Source: JBGLNJ01 sp034434835 | GTDB lineage: Bacteria > Chloroflexota > Anaerolineae > Fen-1058 | Assembly (NCBI GenBank): GCA_034434835.1 | Contig: DAOTXX010000064.1 | Coordinates: 9,080 to 73,079 of the forward strand | Reading direction: 5' to 3' | Length of the DNA stretch: 64,000 nt | Part shown: positions 56,704-64,000 of the stretch, piece after piece | Position numbering within the stretch: the stretch's first letter is position 1 | Layout: each line of letters starts with the position of its first letter | The notes under the pieces: generated by a model | What the model was told of the DNA's origin: nothing | The model's database searches: none | Seen by the model: the letters and a program-made list of their open reading frames with translations, nothing else | Program-made: the position numbers and the translations under genes

Positions 56704-57957
56704 ATGCCTTATCGCGTTTTGATGATCGCTCCCACCTCATTCTTCTCGGACTATGGTGGGCACATCCGCATCCTGGAAGAGGCGCGCGTCTTGCGCAAAT
56801 CCGGTCAGCAGGTCAAGATCGTGACCTATTACAAAGGCCGCGATGTGGACGGACTGGATATTATTCGCACACGCCCCACGCCCTGGCGCGCCGAGTACGA
56901 GGTCGGTTCTTCGCGCCACAAGTTTGCGTTCGATGCGCTGCTGCTGTGGACGTCGCTTGTCGCCGCGCTGCGCTTTCGGCCCGATGTGATCCACGCGCAC
57001 ATGCACGAAGGTGCGCTCATCGGCAGCGCGATCTCGCAACTGCTCGACATTCCCATGGTGTTTGATTTTCAGGGCAGCCTCACCAGCGAGATGATCGATC
57101 ACCGCTTTCTGCGGCGTGGGGGCTTGCGACACCGCTGCTTGCGTTGGCTGGAAGATCGGATCAATCATGCGGCGCCAGTCATCCTGGCAAGCTCCCGCAA
57201 CGCCGCTGAGCTTCTGGTGAGCGAGTTTGGCATCCATCCAGCGCGCGTCCAGGCGGTGCCGGACTGCGTCAACACAGATGTGTTCCGTCCGCGCACGCCA
57301 GCCGACGAATCGGATGTGGCGGCGCTCAAAGCCCAGTGGGACATTCCAGCCGATCGAACGATCGTGGCCTACCTGGGCCTGCTCGCCCCGTATCAGGGCA
57401 CGGATCTTTTGTTGGAAGCCGCCAGCATCGTCAAGCGCGTCCGGGCAGACGTTCACTTTTTGATCATGGGCTTTCCCAGCGTCGAGGGCTACCGCGCCAG
57501 AGCAATCGAGCTAGGTCTTGCGGATCATGTCACGTTCACCGGCAAAGTGAACTATGAGGATGCGCCGCGCCACCTGCACCTGGGCGATATGGCCGTCGCG
57601 CCCAAGGTTTCGGAAACGGAAGGCTGCGGCAAGCTGCTGAATTACATGGCGTGTGCGCTGCCGACCGTGGCGTTCGATACACCAGTCAGTCGCGAATATC
57701 TGGGCGAGCACGGCATCTATGCCGCTACTGGAAACGCCCAGGCCCTCGCAGCGGCGATCCTTCAATTGGTGGTCGCCCCGGAACATGGACGGGCGCTGGG
57801 GCACTGGTTGAGGGCGCGCGTGATCGAACGGTTCTCGTGGGATGATTCCGGTGCGCGCCTGCTCAACGCCTACGATGCTGTCACGGCGAAACTCGCTTTG
57901 CCCGTACAAAAGACTTGGTCCGCAAAAATCAAATCTCAAACGTCAAATTCCAAGTGA
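56704..57957 (+). CDS. GT4-family glycosyltransferase
   Basis: A 417-residue GT-B glycosyltransferase. The N-terminal domain contains DYGGHIRILEEARVLRKSGQ and FRPDVIHAHMHEGALIG. The C-terminal domain has VAYLGLLAPYQGTDLLLEA and the nucleotide-sugar site VAPKVSETEGCGKLLNYMACALPTVAFDTPVSREYLG. It probably works on a cell-surface polysaccharide. The ATG at 56704 directly follows a 7-bp-period tract. The C-terminus (SAKIKSQTSNSK) is also encoded by such a tract, and the next gene encodes an ABC exporter permease. Confidence 0.88.
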   Translation: MPYRVLMIAPTSFFSDYGGHIRILEEARVLRKSGQQVKIVTYYKGRDVDGLDIIRTRPTPWRAEYEVGSSRHKFAFDALLLWTSLVAALRFRPDVIHAHMHEGALIGSAISQLLDIPMVFDFQGSLTSEMIDHRFLRRGGLRHRCLRWLEDRINHAAPVILASSRNAAELLVSEFGIHPARVQAVPDCVNTDVFRPRTPADESDVAALKAQWDIPADRTIVAYLGLLAPYQGTDLLLEAASIVKRVRADVHFLIMGFPSVEGYRARAIELGLADHVTFTGKVNYEDAPRHLHLGDMAVAPKVSETEGCGKLLNYMACALPTVAFDTPVSREYLGEHGIYAATGNAQALAAAILQLVVAPEHGRALGHWLRARVIERFSWDDSGARLLNAYDAVTAKLALPVQKTWSAKIKSQTSNSK

Positions 57958-58017
57958 TCTGGCATGGTATCCTTATTGACGTTTGATATTTGGTACTTGG
58001 TATTTGAAAGTTGATAT
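57924..58017 (+). repeat. Paired heptamer-phased tracts at a gene border
   Basis: At 57924-57951 four units AAANNYC sit in the end of the glycosyltransferase gene. At 57976-58017 six TTG triplets recur exactly every 7 bp up to the permease ATG. The second tract is complementary in type to the first: TCAAACGTCAA and TTGACGTTTGA are perfect inverse copies. Confidence 0.85.
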
Positions 58018-58828
58018 GCTCTCTCAATTAGCTGAACTGTGGCGTTACCGTGAGCTGGTGCGTAACCTCGTCGCGCGCGACCTGAAGGTGCGCTACAAAA
58101 ACTCGGTGTTGGGTGTGGCCTGGTCGTGGTTGAACCCGCTGCTCATGATGATGGTATTTACCGTCGTGTTCACGGTCTTTAACAGCGCGCCCCCCAACAT
58201 CTCGCACTATCCGGTGTATATTCTGGCTGGCATTTTGCCCTGGAACATGTTCTCCGCGTCGGTCGTCGGCGCCACCGCCAGCATTGTGAGTAGTAGCTAC
58301 CTCATCAAGAAGGTCTATTTTCCACGCGAGATCTTGCCGCTGACAGCGGTTCTCTCCAATACTGTCAACTTTATCATTTCGCTGCCAGTGTTTTTCGTTG
58401 TCGCGCTGGCGTTGGGCGTTCGACTGACGCCCTGGGCGCTGCTTGTCCCTCTCGTGTTGCTGGTGCAGGTCATTTTCTCGGTCGGCATTGGCCTGATCCT
58501 ATCCACGCTCAACGTCTATTACCGCGACACGCAGATCATCATGGAAGTGCTCATGCTGGCCTGGTTCTTTTTAACGCCCGTCATCTGGGACGTGCGCACG
58601 CTGCCACCGGCCAGAGAGTTGTTCGGCATCACCTGGCCGATCCAGCGGCTGGTTTACATTCTGAACCCGATGGCTTCGATCATCGCCTCGTACCGGGACA
58701 CGATGTTTTTTGGTGTGCAACCGGCGGTGGATTTCTTTGCGCGTTCAGCGGTGACCGCTGTGATCATCCTGGTGATCGGCTACATGATATTCCGCCGATT
58801 CAGTCCATCGTTTGCCGAGGAGTTGTGA
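58016..58828 (+). CDS. ABC-2 type polysaccharide exporter permease (Wzm-like)
   Basis: A 270-residue polytopic protein with six helices. The amphipathic N-terminus LWRYRELVRNLVARDLKVRYKNSVLGVAWSWLNPLL is diagnostic for Wzm/TagG-type permeases. GLILSTLNVYYRDTQIIMEVLMLAWFFLTPVIW matches the conserved fifth-helix region. It would export O-antigen- or teichoic-type polymer with an ABC ATPase (Wzt), but none is adjacent. The ATG at 58016 fits the family; upstream codons are repeat sequence, and no ribosome-binding site is visible. Confidence 0.88.
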   Translation: MLSQLAELWRYRELVRNLVARDLKVRYKNSVLGVAWSWLNPLLMMMVFTVVFTVFNSAPPNISHYPVYILAGILPWNMFSASVVGATASIVSSSYLIKKVYFPREILPLTAVLSNTVNFIISLPVFFVVALALGVRLTPWALLVPLVLLVQVIFSVGIGLILSTLNVYYRDTQIIMEVLMLAWFFLTPVIWDVRTLPPARELFGITWPIQRLVYILNPMASIIASYRDTMFFGVQPAVDFFARSAVTAVIILVIGYMIFRRFSPSFAEEL

Positions 58829-58829
58829 G

Positions 58830-59786
58830 ATGCCCACCTTGCCTAAGACGACTCACCCACTGGACATCTTTTCTGGCTCCGCCAACCGCCCGCTGGCTGA
58901 AGAGGTCGCCAGCCGGCTGGGCGTGCAGCTCGGCTGCTGCACGACGCGCGTGCTACCCGATACCGAAATTCACGTGACGATAGACGAAGTCGTGCGCGGC
59001 GACGATATTTTCTTGATCCAGCCGTGCAGCGCGCCCATCAACGATCACCTGCTGGAATTGCTGTTTTATGTGGATGCCTTTCGCCGTGCCAGCGCCAACA
59101 CGATCACGGCTGTGATTCCATACTTTCCGTATGCGCGTCAGGAACGGATGGCGCACGGACGCGAGTCCATCAGTGCCAAAGTCGTGGCGCAGATGCTCGA
59201 AACGCTGGGAGCCACCCGGGTGATCTTTATGGATATTCATGCTCCCGCGATCCAGGGCTTTTTCAATATCCCGGTGGACCCGCTGACGGCGCTGCCGGTG
59301 CTGGCCGAGCAGTTCCGCGATGAGCGATTCAAAGAAGCCGTGATCGTCGCCCCGGACGAAGGCCGCGTCAAGATGGCCGCTCGCTACGCCGAGACCTTGG
59401 GCTTGCCGCTGGCTTTTATGCACAAGCGCCGCACCAGCTTTACCACCGCCACCACGACAACCCTCGTCGGCGATCTCAGAGACAAAATCCCCATCATCAT
59501 TGACGACGTGATCTCCAGCGGCTCGGTGTTGACCCAGGTGCCGATGTTGCTCGAAGAAGGCGCGCGCCCTCAAGTGTACCTGGCGATCACTCACGGCGTG
59601 CTGGCGCCCGGCTCGATCCAGCTCCTCGATCATCCCGCCATCAAGCAACTGATCATCACCAACACGCTCCCCCTGACGCCGGAACAGCAGCATCCCAAGA
59701 TCCGCGTCGTATCCATTGCGCCGCTGTTGGCCACGATCATCCAGCGCGTCCACGACGGCCTCTCGATCAGCGATCTGATCCACTGA
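58830..59786 (+). CDS. prs: Ribose-phosphate pyrophosphokinase
   Basis: A 318-residue PRPP synthetase, which makes PRPP from ribose-5-phosphate and ATP. Features are DIFSGSANRPLAEEVASRLG, the flexible-loop region PYFPYARQERMAHGRESISAKVVAQML, DIHAPAIQGFFNIPVDPLTA, and APDEGRVKMAARYAETLG. The PRPP loop is IIIDDVISSGSVL, where many homologues have DDxxxTGGT/S; the Ser-Val replaces the usual Gly-Thr. The ATG at 58830 has GAGGAG upstream, overlapping the end of the permease gene. Confidence 0.92.
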   Translation: MPTLPKTTHPLDIFSGSANRPLAEEVASRLGVQLGCCTTRVLPDTEIHVTIDEVVRGDDIFLIQPCSAPINDHLLELLFYVDAFRRASANTITAVIPYFPYARQERMAHGRESISAKVVAQMLETLGATRVIFMDIHAPAIQGFFNIPVDPLTALPVLAEQFRDERFKEAVIVAPDEGRVKMAARYAETLGLPLAFMHKRRTSFTTATTTTLVGDLRDKIPIIIDDVISSGSVLTQVPMLLEEGARPQVYLAITHGVLAPGSIQLLDHPAIKQLIITNTLPLTPEQQHPKIRVVSIAPLLATIIQRVHDGLSISDLIH

Positions 59787-59850
59787 TCGCCCGGATGGAG
59801 TTGGTCACTATGCCTGCGGCCCATGCTCTGCTGAGGCGAAAGGACAGGCC

Positions 59851-61548
59851 ATGCGCCGGTTACCTCTGCGATTGATCGTCGTGCTGCTCCTGGCGCCGTT
59901 GATCGCGGCGGCGATTTTGGGCGTGGTGGCGTTCCAGGTGCACCGTCAAGAGACACGGCGGCTGGTGAGCGAACGCGACGAACGGGCCGTCCGGGCCGCC
60001 GCCATCGGGTTGGCCGAGCGGGTATACAACCAAATTACCGCGCTGCGCAATCTGGCCGATCGGCTCTCGGACGGCGTGCCGTTCGAGCGACTTGTGAATG
60101 AGTCTGCCTATCTGTTTGAGCAGTTCGACGGCGGCGTGGCGTTTTTCGATCCGCAGCACAAGCTCCTCGCCAGCACGCCTTCGAACCTGGTCTGGGCGCA
60201 GCGTCCGTTCGCCGACGAGCTGCTCGATTTTCTTGGCGCAAGCGCCGGCCCGGCTTTTTCGCCGCTCGTCCCCGATGCGCCCACGCGCGGCGTCGTCCTA
60301 TTCATCGCCGTCTCCTCGGCGCGGGGCAACGTGATCGCAATGGGCGCCCTCAGCCCCCAACAGCTCGGCATCCCATCCCTGGTGAGCGGCCTGCAAGCGA
60401 CCCGACGCGCCGATGCGTTCCTGATCGATCTCAACGGTCAGCTCATCTATCACACGGATGAATCACTCATCGGGCGGGACTGGAGCACTCATCCTGGCGC
60501 GGCCGAAGCGCTGCGAGGCGAGTCCGGGGCGACCTATCGCGTCCTCCCTCCCGATAATCTGGAGCGCGTCATCGCTCACACGGGGGTTGACCCGATCGGC
60601 TGGGGACTGGTCATCGAAGAGCCGTGGGAGGATGTCGTCAGCCCATTGCTGCGTGTCAGCGAGTCTGTCCAGTACATTTTGCTTCCCGCCGGATTGCTGG
60701 CCGCCCTGGCGCTGTTCTTGGGTGTGCGGAGCATTGTCAGGCCGCTCCAGAAACTGGACGAGCAGGCCGCGCGACTGGGCTGGGGCGAGTTTGAAGCGAT
60801 CGAGGAACCGGTCGGCGGCACAGCCGAGATCCAGGCCTTGCAGGCCACCCTGATCGAGATGGCCGAGCAAGTACAATCCTACCAGGCTGGCATGCGCGGG
60901 TATCTGGCCGCGCTCACGCAAGGCCAGGAAGAGGAACGCAAGCGGCTGGCGCGCGAACTGCACGATGAAACGGTGCAGAGTCTCATCGCGTTCGAGCAAA
61001 AGCTGCAAATGGCGCAACGGGCGTTGGGGCGCGATCCCCAGGCCGCCGCGGCACGGCTCGATGAACTGCGCGCCATGACGTCTGATCTGATTCAAGAGAT
61101 GCGCCGCTTTTCGCGCAACCTGCGTCCGATCTATCTGGAGGACCTGGGACTGATCCCGGCGCTGGAGATGCTCACGCGCGAGGCGAACGGGAGCCACAAC
61201 GGCGCGTTGACGACCTCCTTCAACGTCACCGGCACCCCGCAGCGGCTCAAGCCGGAGCGCGAGATCGCGCTGTATCGCATCGTGCAAGAGGCCCTCAACA
61301 ATGTGGTGGCGCACGCCAACGCCACCCGCGCGGATGTGAGCGTGACCTTTGTGGCGGACGAGGTCGCCGTCATCATCTGGGATAACGGCGCCGGCTTTGT
61401 CATTCCGGATCGCCCGGGCGAGCTGGCTGAAGCAGGTCACTATGGCCTGCTGGGGATGCGCGAGCGCGCGGAACTGGCCGGCGGCTGGCTGGGCATCGAA
61501 TCCGAGCCGGGGCAAGGGACGCGGATCGAGATCCATTTGCCGGTGTGA
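59851..61548 (+). CDS. Membrane sensor histidine kinase, NarX/DegS-like
   Basis: A 565-residue kinase. A transmembrane helix at about residues 7-27 is followed by an extracytoplasmic Cache-like region (about 40-265) and a second helix (about 272-292). A HAMP linker (VRPLQKLDEQAARLGWGEF) leads to HisKA_3, with the phospho-His in RLARELHDETVQSLIAFEQ at about 371. The ATPase has EALNNVVAHANATRADVSV (N-box), WDNGAGF and YGLLGMRERAELAGG. No LuxR-type response regulator is adjacent in the window, so its partner is elsewhere. The start ATG gives a complete helix. Confidence 0.9.
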   Translation: MRRLPLRLIVVLLLAPLIAAAILGVVAFQVHRQETRRLVSERDERAVRAAAIGLAERVYNQITALRNLADRLSDGVPFERLVNESAYLFEQFDGGVAFFDPQHKLLASTPSNLVWAQRPFADELLDFLGASAGPAFSPLVPDAPTRGVVLFIAVSSARGNVIAMGALSPQQLGIPSLVSGLQATRRADAFLIDLNGQLIYHTDESLIGRDWSTHPGAAEALRGESGATYRVLPPDNLERVIAHTGVDPIGWGLVIEEPWEDVVSPLLRVSESVQYILLPAGLLAALALFLGVRSIVRPLQKLDEQAARLGWGEFEAIEEPVGGTAEIQALQATLIEMAEQVQSYQAGMRGYLAALTQGQEEERKRLARELHDETVQSLIAFEQKLQMAQRALGRDPQAAAARLDELRAMTSDLIQEMRRFSRNLRPIYLEDLGLIPALEMLTREANGSHNGALTTSFNVTGTPQRLKPEREIALYRIVQEALNNVVAHANATRADVSVTFVADEVAVIIWDNGAGFVIPDRPGELAEAGHYGLLGMRERAELAGGWLGIESEPGQGTRIEIHLPV

Positions 61549-61571
61549 TGTCTGGTCGCACGCCGCGCCGT

Positions 61572-61600
61572 TTGACTTTTCCCTGCGGGTGAAATACAAT
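61572..61600 (+). promoter_or_regulatory. Promoter for the PIN gene pair
   Basis: TTGACT (61572-61577) and TACAAT (61595-61600) with a 17-bp spacer, about 55 bp before the PIN start. Confidence 0.65.
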
Positions 61601-61656
61601 CCCGTATGTCGCCTCCCGGCAATCCGTGCAACCGGATGAGGAAAACGGCATCGTCC

Positions 61657-62103
61657 ATGAAGATATATCTCGACAATTGCAGTCTGCAACGCCCACTGGA
61701 TAGCAAGACAAATACTCGGATTGCTCTGGAGGCCGAGGCGGTGCTGGGCATTCTAGCCATGTTCGAGGCTGGCAAAGTAGAATTGGTTTCGTCTGAGGCA
61801 CTGCTATTTGAGACAAGTCGCACTCCCAACCCGACTCGACAGGAGTATGCTCTGGAAGTACTATCAAAAGCGCAGACGTTTGTCAAACTGACCGAAACGG
61901 TAGAAAAGCGGGCCCGACAATTCGACGCGCTCGGCATCGGGCCATTGGACGCATTGCACCTGGCCGCGGCAGAAGAAGCAAAAGCAGATTACCTGTGCAC
62001 GTGCGATGACAGGTTTCTCAAAAAAGCACGAGCCATCTCTGGACTCGAAATGAGAATAGTGTCGCCCATCGAGTTGATAGAGGAGAGTGAAACGTGGCAG
62101 TAG
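61657..62103 (+). CDS. PIN-domain nuclease (possible toxin)
   Basis: A 148-residue PIN domain. Acidic metal ligands are visible in KIYLDNCSLQRPL (Asp5), SSEALLFE and GPLDALHLAAAEEAKADYLCTCDDRFLKKA. The cytoplasmic RNase fold is shared with VapC toxins, though the N-terminal YLDNC and the length are of a distinct subgroup. It lacks an upstream antitoxin; a small gene overlapping its 3' end is the likely partner. The ATG at 61657 gives the PIN start; upstream codons are not conserved in pattern. Confidence 0.8.
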   Translation: MKIYLDNCSLQRPLDSKTNTRIALEAEAVLGILAMFEAGKVELVSSEALLFETSRTPNPTRQEYALEVLSKAQTFVKLTETVEKRARQFDALGIGPLDALHLAAAEEAKADYLCTCDDRFLKKARAISGLEMRIVSPIELIEESETWQ

Positions 62104-62312
62104 AAACACGGCCATTGGCAGAGATCACTGCCGTGGCGCTCAAAATATTGTGTCGAGAAATCGGAGTCGTCAACACCGTCCGGTTCATCAATCAATTCAC
62201 GACAGGCTACGGCGACTATACGCGAGAGCGCCAGGAGCTATTTGCAGGCATGACGCTGGACGACATGGTTTCCGAGATAAAACATCAACGGTCAAGGCAG
62301 ACATTGCCTTGA
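62094..62312 (+). CDS. Small partner of the PIN protein
   Basis: A 72-residue protein starting at GTG 62094 and overlapping the PIN gene by 10 bp. It has an N-terminal helix-rich part (LAEITAVALKILCREIGVVNTVRFINQF), then TTGYGDYTRERQELFAGMTLDDMVSEIKHQR. No classic ribbon-helix-helix or AbrB pattern is evident. Position and size suggest an antitoxin-like role in a toxin-first gene order. The family is not recognised with certainty. Confidence 0.65.
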   Translation: MAVETRPLAEITAVALKILCREIGVVNTVRFINQFTTGYGDYTRERQELFAGMTLDDMVSEIKHQRSRQTLP

Positions 62313-62468
62313 CTGGAATGAGTTGGCCCCTTGATAAGGTCATGACGATGCGGTTGTGCAGGTCGAGCAAATGTTGGAATGGCGCCAGCGGCTGCCGTAG
62401 GCGCAATCATCCGCCGACCACGACCTGTCCCCACGCTTGCCGTCAGAGCATCAGAGCATCTCTGTCTT

Positions 62469-62497
62469 TTGCCGAATCCGCGCTGATGTGGTAAACT
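62469..62497 (+). promoter_or_regulatory. Putative tRNA-Arg promoter
   Basis: TTGCCG (62469-62474) and TAAACT (62492-62497) with a 17-bp spacer, placing the start close to the tRNA 5' end at 62508. Confidence 0.5.
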
Positions 62498-62507
62498 CAC
62501 CTGGCAC

Positions 62508-62579
62508 GCCCCTGTAGCTCAGCGGATAGAGCGGAGGCCTCCGGAGCCTCAGATGAGCGTTCGACTCGCTCCAGGGGTA
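62508..62579 (+). tRNA. tRNA-Arg (anticodon CCG)
   Basis: A full cloverleaf can be drawn. The acceptor GCCCCTG pairs with CAGGGGT (one G-U), with discriminator A. The D stem is GCTC/GAGC, the anticodon stem GAGGC/GCCTC with loop CTCCGGA, and the T stem GAGCG/CGCTC with loop TTCGACT. The variable loop has four bases. Anticodon CCG (62541-62543) reads CGG. No CCA is encoded. Confidence 0.95.
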
Positions 62580-62591
62580 TGAGGACTTAAC

Positions 62592-62623
62592 CGCCCTTGC
62601 CCTGCGCAGGGGCGTTGTTTTTT
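62592..62623 (+). terminator. Terminator after tRNA-Arg
   Basis: CGCCC and GGGCG arms around a CCCTGCGCAGGG palindrome are followed by TTGTTTTTT, 13 bp after the tRNA. Confidence 0.65.
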
Positions 62624-62660
62624 GGCGATAGCCAATGGCGTGGCGGATAGGCGGTGAAAG

Positions 62661-63743
62661 TTGAAATACACGTGGAAGTTGATGGTGTCGGTGGTATGGC
62701 TGGCCTCTTGCGCGACCACGCCGGCAGGAGAAACAGTGACGCCTACCGGCGCACCTGCCGCGCTGGCTACAACGGTCGTAGCCACGGCAGCAGCGGCAAC
62801 AAGCGGCACAGCCCTATCGGCAGTTCCAACGCCCACTGTGACGATCACTCCGTCCAGGCGTGAGCACATCGTTCGACCGGGCGATACGCTGTTGGGCCTG
62901 GCCCGGCAATATGGCGTCTCGATGGCCGCCATTCAGCTTGCGAACGGCCTGGGCGAAAGCACCGCGCTTCGCGCCGGTCAGATGCTCAACATCCCCGGCG
63001 GGCCGACCTGGCCGGGCGAGTCGCCTTTCTGGGTCGTTCATACGATTCGATCGGGCGAGACGCTGGTCAACATCGCCCAATCCTTCGGCGTCACCGTGAG
63101 CGATCTCGCCCGCATCAATGGCCTCGCCGATCCCGCGCTGATCCGAACGGGCCAGGCGATCGTGATTCCACTCGATTCGATTGCAGTTGCTACAGCAAAA
63201 TCCACACCCACACGAACGCCGACCGCCCGGCCCACAGCTCGCGTGTCACCTCTCACTACTCCACAACGGCCGGCTTCGCCGCTGGCGACACCTTCGCCGC
63301 AACTCTCAACGCCAACCGCCACGACTGTACCGGTCACTGTGCCAGGGGATATGGCTTCGTGGCCGAACACGGTCGTCGCGCTCATCAATCAAAAGCGCGC
63401 GGCGCACGGACTGCCTCCGTATGCGGTCGCGCCGGAGCTGATGCGCGCTGCCCAGGCCCACGCCGATGATTGCTCGGCACACGATTGGTGCGGCCACACC
63501 GGCTCGGATGGCTCGGACACGCGGACACGCCTCATCCGCGCCGGGTACACTCCGAAGGTGTGGGGAGAAAACTGGGTGCAGGCCCGCGATCCCATCAGCG
63601 CGGTGAACTGGTGGTACAATGAAACGCCGCCGAACGATCCCCATCGCAAAAATCTGCTCCATACACTCTATACTGAGCTTGGCATCGGGATCGCCAGGGC
63701 AGACAATGGCTATTATTTCATCGCCAACTTTGGAAGCCGTTGA
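62661..63743 (+). CDS. Lipoprotein with two LysM domains and a CAP domain
   Basis: A 360-residue exported protein starting at TTG 62661. The N-terminal signal ends in a lipobox-like WLASC. Two LysM motifs follow: REHIVRPGDTLLGLARQYGVS with LRAGQMLNIP (about 68-112), and WVVHTIRSGETLVNIAQSFGVT with IRTGQAIVIP (about 123-170), for peptidoglycan or glycan binding. A Thr/Pro-rich linker leads to a CAP/SCP domain (about 235-360): VVALINQKRAAHGLPPY, AHADDCSAHDWCGHTGSDGS, GENWVQ and ELGIGIARADNGYYFIANFG. It is probably on the outer face of the cell. Expression follows a tRNA terminator. Confidence 0.88.
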   Translation: MKYTWKLMVSVVWLASCATTPAGETVTPTGAPAALATTVVATAAAATSGTALSAVPTPTVTITPSRREHIVRPGDTLLGLARQYGVSMAAIQLANGLGESTALRAGQMLNIPGGPTWPGESPFWVVHTIRSGETLVNIAQSFGVTVSDLARINGLADPALIRTGQAIVIPLDSIAVATAKSTPTRTPTARPTARVSPLTTPQRPASPLATPSPQLSTPTATTVPVTVPGDMASWPNTVVALINQKRAAHGLPPYAVAPELMRAAQAHADDCSAHDWCGHTGSDGSDTRTRLIRAGYTPKVWGENWVQARDPISAVNWWYNETPPNDPHRKNLLHTLYTELGIGIARADNGYYFIANFGSR

Positions 63744-63796
63744 TACTTGTGATGCAGGCTATGCTGTGAAGGCAGAGAGAACCAGATAGATTGCCC

Positions 63797-63824
63797 CTTC
63801 ATCCCTCATCTCTCATCTTTCAAA
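63797..63824 (+). repeat. Heptamer-phased tract after the LysM/CAP gene
   Basis: Three NCTCATC-like 7-bp units (YYTCATC) and a fourth diverged unit lie in direct succession in the non-coding right end. Confidence 0.65.
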
Positions 63825-63862
63825 GTATTTGTTTACCGTGTCCAGGCTATTCGGCCCCCTGC

Positions 63863-63974
63863 GCCGCGAAATGAATTTCGCGGCTGTCATATCAAGCCTG
63901 CTGAAGCAGGCTCGGGCCAGGGCTAACCGGCTTCAGCCGGTTTCCCATACCAGCAGGATGATTCATCATCCTGC
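63863..63974. repeat. Chain of four perfect palindromes with 2-bp centres
   Basis: Four inverted repeats follow one another: 63863-63884 (10-bp arms, centre GA), 63895-63912 (8-bp arms, GA), 63925-63942 (8-bp arms, TC) and 63953-63974 (10-bp arms, TC). Each centre extends to TGAA or TTCA. No gene covers them, and the remaining right edge shows none. Confidence 0.85.
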
Positions 63975-64000
63975 GAGGCGCGGGCTGAGCAGTGACTGCC

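Overview
The window looks like a chromosomal segment of a Chloroflexota bacterium, probably Anaerolineae-like. The evidence is indirect: high GC, frequent TTG/GTG starts, a Gram-positive-type LexA box (AGAAC-N4-GTTCT), a Rieske/cytochrome b/multi-haem c complex without b6f- or proteobacterial-style gene order, a glutamate-mutase-L-like ATPase without glutamate mutase, and a SAM-I riboswitch on met genes. No 16S rRNA or other decisive marker is present, so the assignment is an inference. Coding density is high and most genes are ordinary housekeeping genes. The unusual content lies in one membrane-protein operon and in the short repeats packed into gene borders.

Layout. 1-3.4 kb: partial membrane protein (-), small zincin, M20 peptidase, lipid-kinase-like protein (-). 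3.5-12.1 kb: a tightly coupled operon (small protein, DUF6754-like protein, membrane protein, zinc-ribbon protein with about 13 PDWL-type repeats, membrane protein, MutL-like ATPase, barrel/KOW protein), followed by a Thr/Pro-rich protein with a sortase-like tail. 12.1-14.7 kb: two tandem MITE-like elements, an ATPase/winged-helix regulator and a PH-domain membrane protein. 14.7-20 kb: greA behind two intrinsic terminators, lysS, a CopD-like protein, rtcA, ribonuclease Z and a zinc-ribbon protein. 20-24 kb (-): quinol:cytochrome c oxidoreductase (Rieske, fused cytochrome b, two dihaem cytochromes c). 24.3-27.8 kb (-): ECF sigma factor, zinc anti-sigma factor, bactofilin-like and DUF4097 envelope proteins. 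28-31.5 kb: lexA (-), then a metal-sensing ArsR-type repressor and P-type ATPase.

31.8-41.3 kb: dodecin, rRNA-type methyltransferase, carotenoid CruF-like protein, rho, SDR protein, orphan CoA-transferase subunit A, signal-less BMP protein, radA, P-loop protein. 41.3-44.7 kb (-): SAM riboswitch-metY-metX-metW. 44.7-49.9 kb: methyltransferase, V4R protein, ATP-grasp/GNAT fusion, mutY, response regulator/histidine kinase. 50-52 kb (-): FtsK-like translocase with a LexA box in its promoter, then rpsT; divergent gatC-gatA. 54-60 kb: truncated HicB-like protein, sugar nucleotidyltransferase, prephenate dehydrogenase, GIY-YIG protein, glycosyltransferase, Wzm-type permease, prs. 60-64 kb: NarX-like kinase, PIN protein plus partner, tRNA-Arg(CCG), LysM/CAP lipoprotein.

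Three things deserve attention. (i) The 3.5-11.4 kb MutL-like membrane operon, which may be an undescribed complex. (ii) A set of at least twelve degenerate tracts with an exact 7-bp period at gene borders and twice inside coding sequence. (iii) Two promoters (lexA and the FtsK-like gene) with the same layout: a LexA box in the 17-bp spacer between near-consensus -35 and -10 hexamers. Repair genes (lexA, radA, mutY, FtsK-like) are frequent here, but only lexA and the FtsK-like gene carry the box.
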